Assembly: GCA_963832835.1 (NCBI GenBank)
Contig: CAWHVD010000001.1
Location: forward strand, 2,418,001 to 2,482,000
Source: CAVPKN01 sp963832835
Lineage (GTDB): Bacteria; Chlamydiota; Chlamydiia; Chlamydiales; JAAKFR01
Reading direction: 5' to 3'
Length of the DNA: 64,000 bases
Each line of letters opens with the position of its first letter. Position 1 is the stretch's first letter. This document shows, piece by piece, positions 46,254-55,059 of this stretch. The notes under the pieces were generated by a model. It saw nothing but the letters and a program-made list of their open reading frames with translations. It had not been told where the DNA came from and searched no databases. The translations under genes were made by a program, and so were the position numbers.

Positions 46254-48011
46254 TTAAATATCCGGCCGATCGGGAAGAAACCCCCCCGCTTGCATTTCCC
46301 ACATGTGGGCGTAGTGACCTTTTTTCTGTAGAAGCTCTAGATGGGAACCCTGTTCTATGATTTTCCCTTTGTCGAAGACTAAAATCCGATCCATTTTAGA
46401 TAAAGTGGACAGCCGATGGGCTACCACAATTGTGGTCCGATTGACCATGAGCTTCTCTAAACTGTCTTGAATATATTTTTCTGTAACCGAATCGAGGGCT
46501 GAGGTCGCTTCATCGAGGATGAGAATCGGTGCCTTTAACAGCATTGCGCGGGCAATGGCAATTCTTTGCTTTTCTCCACCAGAGAGTTTTGTCCCTCTCT
46601 CTCCGACAAGAGCATCATATCCTCCAGAAGTTTTTTTGATAAATGCATCACAGTGTGCTCGTTTTGCAGCTTCGATCACCTCTTCTTGTGAAGCCTCTAT
46701 GCTGCCGTAGCGGATATTGTCTGCAAGGGTACGATGAAAAAGGCTCGGGTCTTGTGGAATGAGAGCGACATTGCTGCGCAAAGATTCCAAGGAGACTGAT
46801 GCAATATCTTGCCCATCGATCAAAATTCTCCCTTCTTCCACATTGAAAAACCGTAGAATCAAATTGACAAAGGTTGACTTCCCTGCCCCTGAATAACCCA
46901 CCAGTCCGACTTTTTCTCCAGCGCCAATGTGCAAATTTTTATTCTGAAAGATTTTCTTCTCTCCATAATGAAAAGTGACATTCTCAAAGACAATCTCGCC
47001 ATGTTTGATAATGAAATCTACGGCATGAGGGGGATCAAGGATGTCTTGAGGGTCATGCATTACAGATAGAGCCTGCTTTGCAATACCAAGAGCTTGAAAT
47101 AATTCGGGAGCTTTGTCGGAAACAATCCAAATGACCATACTGGCATTCAACAACGTATAAAAAAGCTGGACCACCTCTCCGGTAGAAATTTGACTTTGCA
47201 TCCAAAAATAAATCATGAGCCCCGTCAGCGCAAAAATTTCTACCGCAAAGGCGATGGATAAGGAGGTAAACATTTTAACAGAATAGAGTTGCGCTAGATG
47301 ACTTACCCTTTGCTCTTCCTTTTGAAAATGGGTGATGTGATCCTTTTCAAAACGGAAACGGAAGAAGAGATTCACAGCAAAATTGTTAGTGAGGCTATCG
47401 ACAATCTTACCGACAAGGGTGCTTCTAGCTTCACCATGAAGATAGGAATATTTCGCACACTTTAAGGTGAAAACCCAACACAGTATTAAATGGGTCGCAA
47501 TCCACATTCCCACAAGCAGCGCCAAAAAAGCACTCATCTGAGCGAAAATGAGGGTCATTAAAATGCAGATAAATGCTGCAGGGATAAAGAGAATCAAAAG
47601 GTTTCGCAAAATGATGGAGGTCATCATGACCATATCGCTAATTCTATTTGCCAAACTCCCCGAAAAATGCTCATTGAAATACTTGGGAGAATGTCTCTGA
47701 ACATGATCGAACATGGTCATCCGGATATCTGCTTCCAGCTGAGGGAATGCTTGCGCTATCAACCAGTCCCTTCCACGAAAGGCTATCTCCATGCCAATCC
47801 AAGCAGCTGCCCCCCCTAACAAAAAAATTCTTAGGGCGGGCCCAGCATGCATGCGATCTGCGTCAAAGCGCGCCAAAACATCAACGATCCTGCTCAAAAT
47901 AAATGGCCAAAAAAGCACTTCTGCTGTCCAGGCCAAAGAGAATAGGAATATGAAAGCAAACTTCCAGCGTTGCTTGTTTACAAATCTCCAAATAAATTCC
48001 TTTAAACTCAT
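46254..48011 (-). CDS. ABC transporter, fused permease and ATPase (MsbA-like)
   Basis: 585 residues: six-helix transmembrane domain (about 15-320), then ATPase with Walker A GYSGAGKST (about residue 380), signature LSGGEKQRIAIARAM, Walker B ILILDEATSALD and H-loop VVAHRLST. Half-transporter exporter that works as a dimer; substrates could be lipid or peptide. It begins one base after the exostosin-like gene's stop, suggesting co-transcription and a possible role with a glycoconjugate. Confidence 0.9.
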   Translation of the reverse strand: MSLKEFIWRFVNKQRWKFAFIFLFSLAWTAEVLFWPFILSRIVDVLARFDADRMHAGPALRIFLLGGAAAWIGMEIAFRGRDWLIAQAFPQLEADIRMTMFDHVQRHSPKYFNEHFSGSLANRISDMVMMTSIILRNLLILFIPAAFICILMTLIFAQMSAFLALLVGMWIATHLILCWVFTLKCAKYSYLHGEARSTLVGKIVDSLTNNFAVNLFFRFRFEKDHITHFQKEEQRVSHLAQLYSVKMFTSLSIAFAVEIFALTGLMIYFWMQSQISTGEVVQLFYTLLNASMVIWIVSDKAPELFQALGIAKQALSVMHDPQDILDPPHAVDFIIKHGEIVFENVTFHYGEKKIFQNKNLHIGAGEKVGLVGYSGAGKSTFVNLILRFFNVEEGRILIDGQDIASVSLESLRSNVALIPQDPSLFHRTLADNIRYGSIEASQEEVIEAAKRAHCDAFIKKTSGGYDALVGERGTKLSGGEKQRIAIARAMLLKAPILILDEATSALDSVTEKYIQDSLEKLMVNRTTIVVAHRLSTLSKMDRILVFDKGKIIEQGSHLELLQKKGHYAHMWEMQAGGFLPDRPDI

Positions 48012-48012
48012 G

Positions 48013-49002
48013 CTATGGCCAAAAAAACCGACGTAGATTGCCCATGGATTTGGGTGATGTTTTTACTCTTGATGCGTGCATAAGACGATCGCGTCTATCA
48101 CTTTTACTTATATAGGGTTCGATGAGCTTCAACCAGTAGTCGGCATAACATTTCTCAAAATTGTACTCTTTTTGAGACATCTCGTCGTATTTTTCTTCTA
48201 AAAACTTTTCGGTTACATCACTCCAATCATCGACAATGACCACCGGTAGATCTTGGTAGAGGGCATCTAAAGCGGTAGTCTTTAAAACGGGAATGGTACC
48301 GAGTAGTATGGATTCCCAAACACGGTGACAATCGATTCCATTTCCTCTAGGGCTAATGGTAAATTTTGAGCACATGAGGTCATGTAAATACTCAATAGGG
48401 GGCTTGGGATCTTCGACTGTGCAGAAGGATTGCGTGGCAAAATAGCTCTTGAGGGCAGGTCGATCGGGATGGGTGGTCACCCCAATATTCATATAAAGCA
48501 AATGCTTTTTAGGTAGTGGGTTTTGGTGTAGTTCCTCTAGGAGTTTATCAAAAAATGTATCTTTGCCTGGATTGCCACCACCTATTGGAAGGGGTATAAG
48601 CTTTGGATGTGATACCGTTGCATTCATCCCACCCCACACAATGATTTTATCATCTTCTAACAAGTGGGCATAATCACCGGGAGCTTCTTCATCTCCATTG
48701 TGTGTGATCAAAATATAACGGTTTTTGATACAAGGATGCATATACTTGATAAATCTTCTTAAGTACTTTGTTTTGACAAAGACCACATCGCCCTCTTTTA
48801 CCCGTTTGGGATAAAAGGGAACACCCGTTGCATCGACGATATGATCACTAAAAGCCCTAAAGACATCTCCTGAAATATAGGGATACCCGTTAGTTGTATC
48901 GCGTAGCTTAAGGGTCGGTATCACATACTTTGTTCTATCATATCTTGCAAAACCTACAAGCGAAAATGAACGATAAAACAGGAGCTCTACAAATTTTTTC
49001 AT
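48013..49002 (-). CDS. Exostosin-like glycosyltransferase (GT47-like)
   Basis: 329 residues. The donor-site segment KFTISPRGNGIDCHRVWESILLGTIPVLKTTALDALYQDLPVVIVDDW is that of exostosin-family GT-B enzymes (RGxGxDxxRxWE...GxIPV). The N-terminal half is variable. These transfer glucuronic acid or related sugars in eukaryotes; bacterial examples decorate surface glycans. Operon with the MsbA-like exporter. Upstream gap contains repeats. Confidence 0.75.
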   Translation of the reverse strand: MKKFVELLFYRSFSLVGFARYDRTKYVIPTLKLRDTTNGYPYISGDVFRAFSDHIVDATGVPFYPKRVKEGDVVFVKTKYLRRFIKYMHPCIKNRYILITHNGDEEAPGDYAHLLEDDKIIVWGGMNATVSHPKLIPLPIGGGNPGKDTFFDKLLEELHQNPLPKKHLLYMNIGVTTHPDRPALKSYFATQSFCTVEDPKPPIEYLHDLMCSKFTISPRGNGIDCHRVWESILLGTIPVLKTTALDALYQDLPVVIVDDWSDVTEKFLEEKYDEMSQKEYNFEKCYADYWLKLIEPYISKSDRRDRLMHASRVKTSPKSMGNLRRFFWP

Positions 49003-49120
49003 CCAAGTGCCTTATTTGAATCGGCAAGCTTAACCGTGACATCTTTTTTAGTACATAGAGCCAGTTGCATAATTCGCTTTGAGGGTCAAATTTGATGATT
49101 TTCGCGCCGGTTTGGTCAGC

Positions 49121-49199
49121 AGGTTGAAGAACCCGGCCCTGAAGGGCTTCGGGATTCTGCACCATTAAGGCCGAGGAATGAGTAGAAAGCTTGCTTAAC
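49121..49199 (-). repeat. Family D 79-bp repeat, intergenic copy
   Basis: The complement of this stretch (starting GTTAAGCAAGCTTTCTACTC) matches 50823-50901 inside the coiled-coil gene with few differences (about 90% by eye). It also reads through in one frame here. It lies between the exostosin-like gene and MITE copy 4; no gene starts in this 560-base gap. Confidence 0.85.
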
Positions 49200-49270
49200 C
49201 CGCCCCTGAAGGAGCAGGATTGCCGCAATGTAGGTTCAAGAAGCGGGTTGCGGCATGTTGGACAGCCTTA

Positions 49271-49430
49271 TACCATTTATCAAAAATAAAGCCATGAAGT
49301 GGCACTGGGTAACATGACAGATTTGGATGATCGTTTCAAAGCCTATGTTTTTGCACCTAAGCGAGAAAAGATCGTTCAAAAATGGCGTGTTATACAGTGC
49401 CACTTCATGGCTTTATTTTTTGGAAATGTA
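49271..49430 (+). mobile_element. MITE family A, copy 4
   Basis: 160 bp; ends slightly eroded (TACCATTTAT, GGAAATGTA). TTA duplications at 49268-49270 and 49431-49433. Inserted at the edge of a truncated family B element. Confidence 0.9.
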
Positions 49431-49433
49431 TTA

Positions 49434-49502
49434 GGTACTATCCACTCCCATCCTGGCAAAATGGGCCTGCCTTAAGGATTCTGGTGACTTGTGAATAGTC
49501 AC
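49434..49502 (-). mobile_element. MITE family B, truncated copy 4
   Basis: Begins GGTACTATCCACTCCC and ends GTGAATAGTCAC; only about 69 of 115 bases remain. The missing end abuts MITE A copy 4, so the A insertion was followed by or accompanied a deletion. Confidence 0.8.
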
Positions 49503-49575
49503 AATCTTCTATGTTGAAAAAAAACTATAAATAATTCATAATCAATGCACTAATTAACCAACAAATTTGAATTTA

Positions 49576-52500
49576 ATGAGTCAAGCTAGTACATCGATCT
49601 CACCAGGATTATTACCTCAGGCCCTCCCTCATGAAGCGGAATCCTTTAGAAATAGGAAAATAGAGCCTAGTAATTACCAACCGCTACTCATCGCACTAAC
49701 AATACTTGGGCTTGCAGCCTCTTGTACTGCATGTGTGGGGATAGCCAGCCTTGGCGCTCATCAAGCCTTATGGCCAGTCGGTATGCTCTCTCATCTCAAC
49801 CAAATCGACACGTTGATCCTGATTTCATCAGGGGTAGGCAGCTCGTTTGTATTTTTGATTGTAGGAATGGTCTGTTCATTCAACAGCCAGATCCAGTCTC
49901 AAAAAATCGTGCAACACCAAACAGATGATATAGAAAGTTTTCAAAGTACCCTCTCGCTTGAAAAACAAAAAGTTGATCGTTTGAATCGTGATAACACCCA
50001 ATTAACAACCCAGCTTGAAGAGGAACAAACCTGCAAAGCAACACTGCTTGCTCAATTACAGCCAAAAAATGATGAGATCTCTCGGATTAATCTCGCCAAA
50101 CAAACTCTAGAGACAGAAAAAGAATCTCTACTCAAACAAATTGCTGAACTTGAAGCTTCTATCAGCAAATTAAACTTAGAAAGCGGGCAACTCAAGACCC
50201 AGCTCGAAGAGGAACAAACCTGCAAAGCAACGCTGCTTACTCAATTACAGCCAAAAAATGATGAAATCTCTCGGATTAATCTCGCCAAACAAACTCTAGA
50301 GACAGAAAAAGAATCCCAGCTTGCTGAGCTTGAAGCCTCTATCCGCAAATTAAATTTAGAATGCGAGCAACTCAAGATCCAGCTTGAAAAAAAACAAGGC
50401 CAACAAACAACACTGCGTTCCCAATTCCAAGAAAAAAATGACTCGCTGCAAACGCTTATACAAGCCAAACAAACTCTAGAGACAGAGAAAGAATCTCTAC
50501 TCAAACAAATTGCTGAACTTGAAGCTTCTATCGGCAAATTAAACTTAGAAAGTGGGCAACTCAAGACCCAGCTCGAAGAGGAACAAACCTGCAAAGCAAC
50601 ACTGCTTGCTCAATTACAGCCAAAAAATGATGAGATCTCTCGGATTAATCTCGCCAAACAAGCTCTAGAGACAGAGAAAGAATCCCTACTGCTACAACTT
50701 ACTGAGCATCGACAGAGCTCCAGCCGATTAAGCTCCGAACGGGATCAATTGAGTGGCGAGCTTGAAAAAATGCGAGCGTATCAACGTGAGCAGCATGCAC
50801 AATTAAAGGCGCCCGTAGGCGAGTTAAGCAAGCTTTCTACTCATTCCTCGACCTTGATGGAGCCGAATCCCGAAGCCCCGCAGGGCCGGGTTCTTCAACC
50901 TATCGCTCCCCGCGCAAATATCCCTGAAAACAAAAGCCCCTTTAAATCAGCATGGGATGTTTTTACTTACGATCAAATTGCAGAACAAAAATATCAGGTG
51001 GTCCTAAACACCTACCGGCACCACCTTTCTTCTGATGAGCTTGTGCGAATAAAGGATAAAATCGATGAGATGATCAAACAAAAAAACCCCATGCTAGAGC
51101 CCCTACAAAAGATGCTTGCATGCTTGATGGCCACCGATGATCAGACTCCAAGGGTTCATTACCAAAACCTAATCAGAGATCTACGAGCAGTGATTGAATC
51201 GCCCAGCTACCAAAAGATATCAGGCTCATCCGGGGCAGAACTTGCACCAGACAATCTAATGATCCGCTCTTTTATCCGCCGTTTTTGCCTGATCCGGTGG
51301 AAAGAAATTAGCCTGTACAATTACCTCAAACAAATTGTGCACCTAACGATTCAAGAAGACAGATTAACCGATTTAAATTTGAAGACTTTCCCACAGACAA
51401 TATTAGATGTTAATCAACTGGTAAAGAAATCCACTTGCAACAAGAAATCCATGCTGGCTTTAGAAGCACAAAAATTGACTGGAGCCATGGGCCTCGAGGA
51501 TTTTTGTGGCAACAAAAACACTCCTCACCTGAGAAACACCCAATATTTTACCGACCAAAATGGTGAGATGTTGCCCATCTCCTATATACGTCATGGTACC
51601 CCAACAGCACTAGGTAGCAACTATTACACCGCCGGGATTGTCTCAAGACAACTTGTTGGTCCACTCTTTAGATTGTCAGGCTATGAGATCGATAGCGGCG
51701 AAGAGGTCACATCTGATTATAAGGAATATTTACGAGCCCTAGAAGAGCGAGGCGAAAGCGAACTGTTTTGCGTATACCAAAGAAGATCCCAGAATGTCGT
51801 GGAAAACGAGAGGACTCGCGCGATCAAAATCGATGGCCTGCAAGAAATGCATCCCAATATTTTCGTGCTCACACAACCTGTGGAAGGAGATCTGTTTGAA
51901 CACAAAGGTCCTTATGCCCAAATGACCACTTTCGAAGAGCTTAAGAAAGGTTTGGAGCAGGAATTTTTCGACACCAATCCCGCCGAGGTCTATACAAGAG
52001 CCGTCCTCCCTGCGCACTTACGCCGGGATAAAACAACAAAAGAAGGGTACCGTGCTGTGTTCAAATCCCTTTTGGAGGACGTCCACTCTCTTTTCTTCCC
52101 CTCCGAAAAACAAGCAATGGATCTATCCATGAGCACTTCGCTTCAACATATTGAAGATGAACTAGCACAAGCCTACCGAAAACAGACAGAAGCGATACAA
52201 GAGCAAATCCAAAAAGTCACTCTAAACCAATTGGAACATATAGAGCAGACATCTGCCCATGAGCAATTGCTGCAAAACTTATTAGAAGACAAAAAACTAC
52301 AAGCCACCTTGTCGGAAAAAATAAAAACACAAATCCAAACGGTGGAACAATTAGAAAAATGGGCAGCTGTGGACCGTACAAAAACGATCACGGTCCTTCT
52401 GCAAGAACAACAACTCGTCAACCAAGTCATACGAGCAGTGATCATCAGTGTCGTTGAAAATGCATTGGCATCCGGTAATCCCGTGCAAAAATTAGAAGAT

Positions 52501-53529
52501 CAAAAGGCAGAGTTTTTATCTAAATGGCAGAGTTATATTCTCCTTTTTTACGCTTTCCAAAAAATCGATTTGAAGACTCGCTTAAACGGTGTTAATAATT
52601 TTAAAATGGCCGCCTACAAAACTCCCTGCAAAGACTTTTTGGACCGAGGCGGGAACCAGGCCTTTGTCGAAGATCGCTTAATCGATTACATGTTGGGCAT
52701 TGAGACTAACCTTAAGAGGATGGAAGAGACCCTGTATAATTTGTTAGGCCCTCCAATCCTAGTGAAGAAAAAGGAAGCGATTACCAGCAGAATCATCCCC
52801 GGTATGAATGTAGAGAAGCTACTGGCCTCCATGCCTCCTGAAGCCAGAAAACGCCTCTCCAGTTACACCTTCGGAGATAGAAAATGGAGAGTCACAAGCC
52901 AGCGCGTCCCTAAAGAAAAAGGACAGTCTGCTGCACCTCTTCTGAGCCAAACTCTCCGGCGCGAGATCACGCAAATTGCTTCCTCAACAGGAGAGGAGAC
53001 AGAGCTTCTCGTGAACATCCCTCAGTGCTTTGCGAAATACGCCGGTATCAATTTAAAACAATGGACAGAATGGACTCTCCCTGTTCATGAGAACCCAGAT
53101 AACACGCTCTTTTTGCAAAGGCTATCTTTCAAAGACCATGCCCCTCCGCAGTTTGAGAATGAAATGACGCTAGAAGCTCGCTTATTGAAGCACCCCGTCA
53201 TACAAGAAGATCAGGCAAAATTGACCCACATGTTGTCTTTTTTCCAACAAGCTTCTCAGACGCCCGCAACCAGCCCCCTCATATCCATGATCGGAAATGA
53301 GATTTTTAACAGGCTGTTCACACTGCACGAATCCGACAAAAGTGTATATGAGCTAGACCTGTGTCATGAAGATCGCATTGTGATGCGCTTCTCGGTTATG
53401 CATACTTTGACTGCACAACACAACACCGAAGTGTTACGTCAGTTCCCCACATCTGTTCGAGTGATTTGCCGCACCGGACCGGACTCCAAGCTGCATGTAA
53501 AAGCTTATGTGAATTGGACCATCGCCTAA
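49576..53529 (+). CDS. Giant Inc-like coiled-coil protein with C-terminal Cx5R (phosphatase-like) loop
   Basis: About 1317 residues from ATG 49576 (TTG 49567 is in frame). Residues about 36-110 have two long hydrophobic spans with a short gap (LLIALTILGLAASCTACVGIA; TLILISSGVGSSFVFLIVGMV), an Inc-type membrane anchor. Residues about 115-410 are coiled coil built from near-identical repeats (EKESLLKQIAELEASI, EEEQTCKATLLAQLQPKNDE). Residues about 416-442 are encoded by mobile repeat D. The C-terminal ~870 residues include SYIRHGTPTALG and, at about 1011-1030, MAAYKTPCKDFLDRGGNQAF, a C-x5-R loop (Cys ~1018, Arg ~1024) resembling SopB/IpgD and Sac-type phosphoinositide phosphatase P-loops. Candidate inclusion-membrane effector acting on host lipids (inference). 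Confidence 0.65.
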   Translation: MSQASTSISPGLLPQALPHEAESFRNRKIEPSNYQPLLIALTILGLAASCTACVGIASLGAHQALWPVGMLSHLNQIDTLILISSGVGSSFVFLIVGMVCSFNSQIQSQKIVQHQTDDIESFQSTLSLEKQKVDRLNRDNTQLTTQLEEEQTCKATLLAQLQPKNDEISRINLAKQTLETEKESLLKQIAELEASISKLNLESGQLKTQLEEEQTCKATLLTQLQPKNDEISRINLAKQTLETEKESQLAELEASIRKLNLECEQLKIQLEKKQGQQTTLRSQFQEKNDSLQTLIQAKQTLETEKESLLKQIAELEASIGKLNLESGQLKTQLEEEQTCKATLLAQLQPKNDEISRINLAKQALETEKESLLLQLTEHRQSSSRLSSERDQLSGELEKMRAYQREQHAQLKAPVGELSKLSTHSSTLMEPNPEAPQGRVLQPIAPRANIPENKSPFKSAWDVFTYDQIAEQKYQVVLNTYRHHLSSDELVRIKDKIDEMIKQKNPMLEPLQKMLACLMATDDQTPRVHYQNLIRDLRAVIESPSYQKISGSSGAELAPDNLMIRSFIRRFCLIRWKEISLYNYLKQIVHLTIQEDRLTDLNLKTFPQTILDVNQLVKKSTCNKKSMLALEAQKLTGAMGLEDFCGNKNTPHLRNTQYFTDQNGEMLPISYIRHGTPTALGSNYYTAGIVSRQLVGPLFRLSGYEIDSGEEVTSDYKEYLRALEERGESELFCVYQRRSQNVVENERTRAIKIDGLQEMHPNIFVLTQPVEGDLFEHKGPYAQMTTFEELKKGLEQEFFDTNPAEVYTRAVLPAHLRRDKTTKEGYRAVFKSLLEDVHSLFFPSEKQAMDLSMSTSLQHIEDELAQAYRKQTEAIQEQIQKVTLNQLEHIEQTSAHEQLLQNLLEDKKLQATLSEKIKTQIQTVEQLEKWAAVDRTKTITVLLQEQQLVNQVIRAVIISVVENALASGNPVQKLEDQKAEFLSKWQSYILLFYAFQKIDLKTRLNGVNNFKMAAYKTPCKDFLDRGGNQAFVEDRLIDYMLGIETNLKRMEETLYNLLGPPILVKKKEAITSRIIPGMNVEKLLASMPPEARKRLSSYTFGDRKWRVTSQRVPKEKGQSAAPLLSQTLRREITQIASSTGEETELLVNIPQCFAKYAGINLKQWTEWTLPVHENPDNTLFLQRLSFKDHAPPQFENEMTLEARLLKHPVIQEDQAKLTHMLSFFQQASQTPATSPLISMIGNEIFNRLFTLHESDKSVYELDLCHEDRIVMRFSVMHTLTAQHNTEVLRQFPTSVRVICRTGPDSKLHVKAYVNWTIA
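50000..50700 (+). repeat. Tandem coding repeats in the coiled-coil region
   Basis: The block AGGAACAAACCTGCAAAGCA plus following bases recurs at about 50028, 50210 and 50580 with near identity over more than 100 bases, and the GAGACAGA-AAAGAATC segment at about 50110, 50296, 50482 and 50668. Repeat-unit length changes by recombination would lengthen the coiled coil. Confidence 0.85.
50823..50901 (+). repeat. Family D repeat inserted in frame in the coiled-coil gene
   Basis: 79 bp matching the complement of 49121-49199. It adds about 26 residues (SKLSTHSSTLMEPNPEA and onward) between the coiled coil and the C-terminal domain, with higher GC and Pro content than its surroundings. Confidence 0.85.
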
Positions 53530-53558
53530 CGCATAAAGGAGTACCATTATCGTAAAGA

Positions 53559-53718
53559 ACCATTTCCAGAAAATAAAGTCACAAATTAGCACTGTATAAC
53601 ACGCCATTTTTGAACGATCCTTTCTCGCTTAGATGCAAAAACATAGACCTCGAAACGATCATCCAAATCTGTCATGTTACCCAGTGCCGCTTCATGGCTT
53701 TATTTTCTGGAAATGGTA
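53559..53718 (-). mobile_element. MITE family A, copy 5
   Basis: About 160 bp, left end eroded (AACCATTTCC), right end GGAAATGGTA followed by TAA. Lies 30 bases after the coiled-coil gene. Confidence 0.9.
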
Positions 53719-53900
53719 TAACTTTTCACAATCTCGATAGTACACCCCTCCTCCGTGCTGAATCGCAGGGAAAAATCTTGAGGTTTCTTAACCTGAGATG
53801 GCTTTTGTCATCGATTTCTAAGGACTGAAGAAGAGACCTTTCCACAACCTGGGTGACTTAAGAAAATTATTGCTCATGCGGTTTTATCGCGCCGTTCTTG
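53719..53900. other. Intergenic stretch, nothing recognised
   Basis: Between MITE copy 5 and the imperfect palindrome at 53901. No reading frame with an RBS, no clear hairpin terminator and no match to the repeat families. Confidence 0.5.
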
Positions 53901-54073
53901 ATAATCCTAAAAACGGCAGTTGGAGGCGGCAAATTGACGCAATCTTTTGATCCAGAATCGCTTCCATTAGGGGGCCCCTTCACCATTTGGGAATGTGCGC
54001 CCCCTATTAAAAGTGATTCTAAATCAAAATCTTGCATCACTTTACCATCTCGAACTGCCATTTTTAGGATAAT
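53901..54073. repeat. 173-bp imperfect palindrome with coding-like arms (family F)
   Basis: The left arm ATAATCCTAAAAACGGCAGT and the complement of the right arm ATTATCCTAAAAATGGCAGT align over about 75-80 bases at roughly 75-80% identity, meeting at GGGGGC/CCCCCT. Read outward-in, both arms encode similar peptide: AVGGGKLTQSFDPESLPLGG and AVRDGKVMQDFDLESLLIGG. A diverged inverted duplication of a coding segment. Confidence 0.75.
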
Positions 54074-54166
54074 CGCTACGACTACGTAATAACATTGTCA
54101 TAATAACATTGTCATATACATTAAATTCTATTTTTTATAGCCTGCTCGTCAGCCATTCCTTCAAGG

Positions 54167-55051
54167 ATGTTTCCATTAAACTTAAAACCGGAGAGTGTTG
54201 TGAGCTTGTCAAGATATCAAGAATCAACTGTTGTGTACTCAGAAAGTGCAATGAATGCAGCTTGGTCATCTCAATGTTGTGAATACGATGTGGCCATAGA
54301 TTATTCAATTCCAGGTAATCGCTTGCATAGACGTATCGATGGTACTCTAGAGGTTATGCCCAAGCCTCCGGGTGTAGTATTAGGAGAACTGGTATTAAGG
54401 CCTTTGATAGACACTACTTATCAGATAGCGACTCAGACGTTTAAGTTTGTAAAGGACAGTTTTCTGTGTGTGGATCATGTTTTGTCTAGAGGTCTGAATT
54501 TTTTACCAGGGGCCGCAGCAAACCCTATTAAAGGCCTCTCAACATTAGAAGTATGTACTGGAGCAAATATGCAAGAAGCTTATAGGGCTACAGAAGTTGC
54601 AATCCTAGAAAACAATCCCAAAATGATGGAAGCCGCCCATACACTATATGGGCCATTTTTTGAGCAGTGTTTTAAAGATGAAACATATCAGAAAGCTCTA
54701 GTGATCTATGAGAAAAATCTAGCGACCCACAGAGAGCACTACGCTAAATATGAGAAAGCTCTAAAGGCTTGCACCGATGTATATGGTATTGGCTACTGCT
54801 ATCCTCATAATCCAGTGGAAGGTCGGCCCGACATGTTCCCAGTTGAAACTCACCGTATAGTAAATGACCAATCTCTTCTATCGACAGAATGGAAAGCAAG
54901 TCAAGGTTACCTATCTTGGTCAATATACGGCATTAGGTGGTATTGGAGGGACCCTTATCATGACCAAGGAAGCTATAATTACGATACATCTAAGTCTAAA
55001 CCAACAGTACCCACTCGCCATGAAATTGAAAGCAACCATCACGCACGTTAG
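54167..55051 (+). CDS. Unknown protein A with shared N-terminal domain (tandem paralogue 1)
   Basis: 294 residues. Residues about 42-115 (DYSIPGNRLHRRIDGTLEVM, PKPPGVVLGELVLRPLID, ... FLPGA) are nearly identical to the first ~110 residues of the next gene. The C-terminal part is different (helical, then YWRDPYHDQGSYNYDTSKSKP tail). The ATG at 54167 has no spaced RBS, so an internal start such as Met at about residue 29 is possible. No known family. The common N-terminus with different tails suggests a targeting or secretion module followed by distinct effector parts (inference). Confidence 0.6.
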   Translation: MFPLNLKPESVVSLSRYQESTVVYSESAMNAAWSSQCCEYDVAIDYSIPGNRLHRRIDGTLEVMPKPPGVVLGELVLRPLIDTTYQIATQTFKFVKDSFLCVDHVLSRGLNFLPGAAANPIKGLSTLEVCTGANMQEAYRATEVAILENNPKMMEAAHTLYGPFFEQCFKDETYQKALVIYEKNLATHREHYAKYEKALKACTDVYGIGYCYPHNPVEGRPDMFPVETHRIVNDQSLLSTEWKASQGYLSWSIYGIRWYWRDPYHDQGSYNYDTSKSKPTVPTRHEIESNHHAR

Positions 55052-55059
55052 GGAATGAT

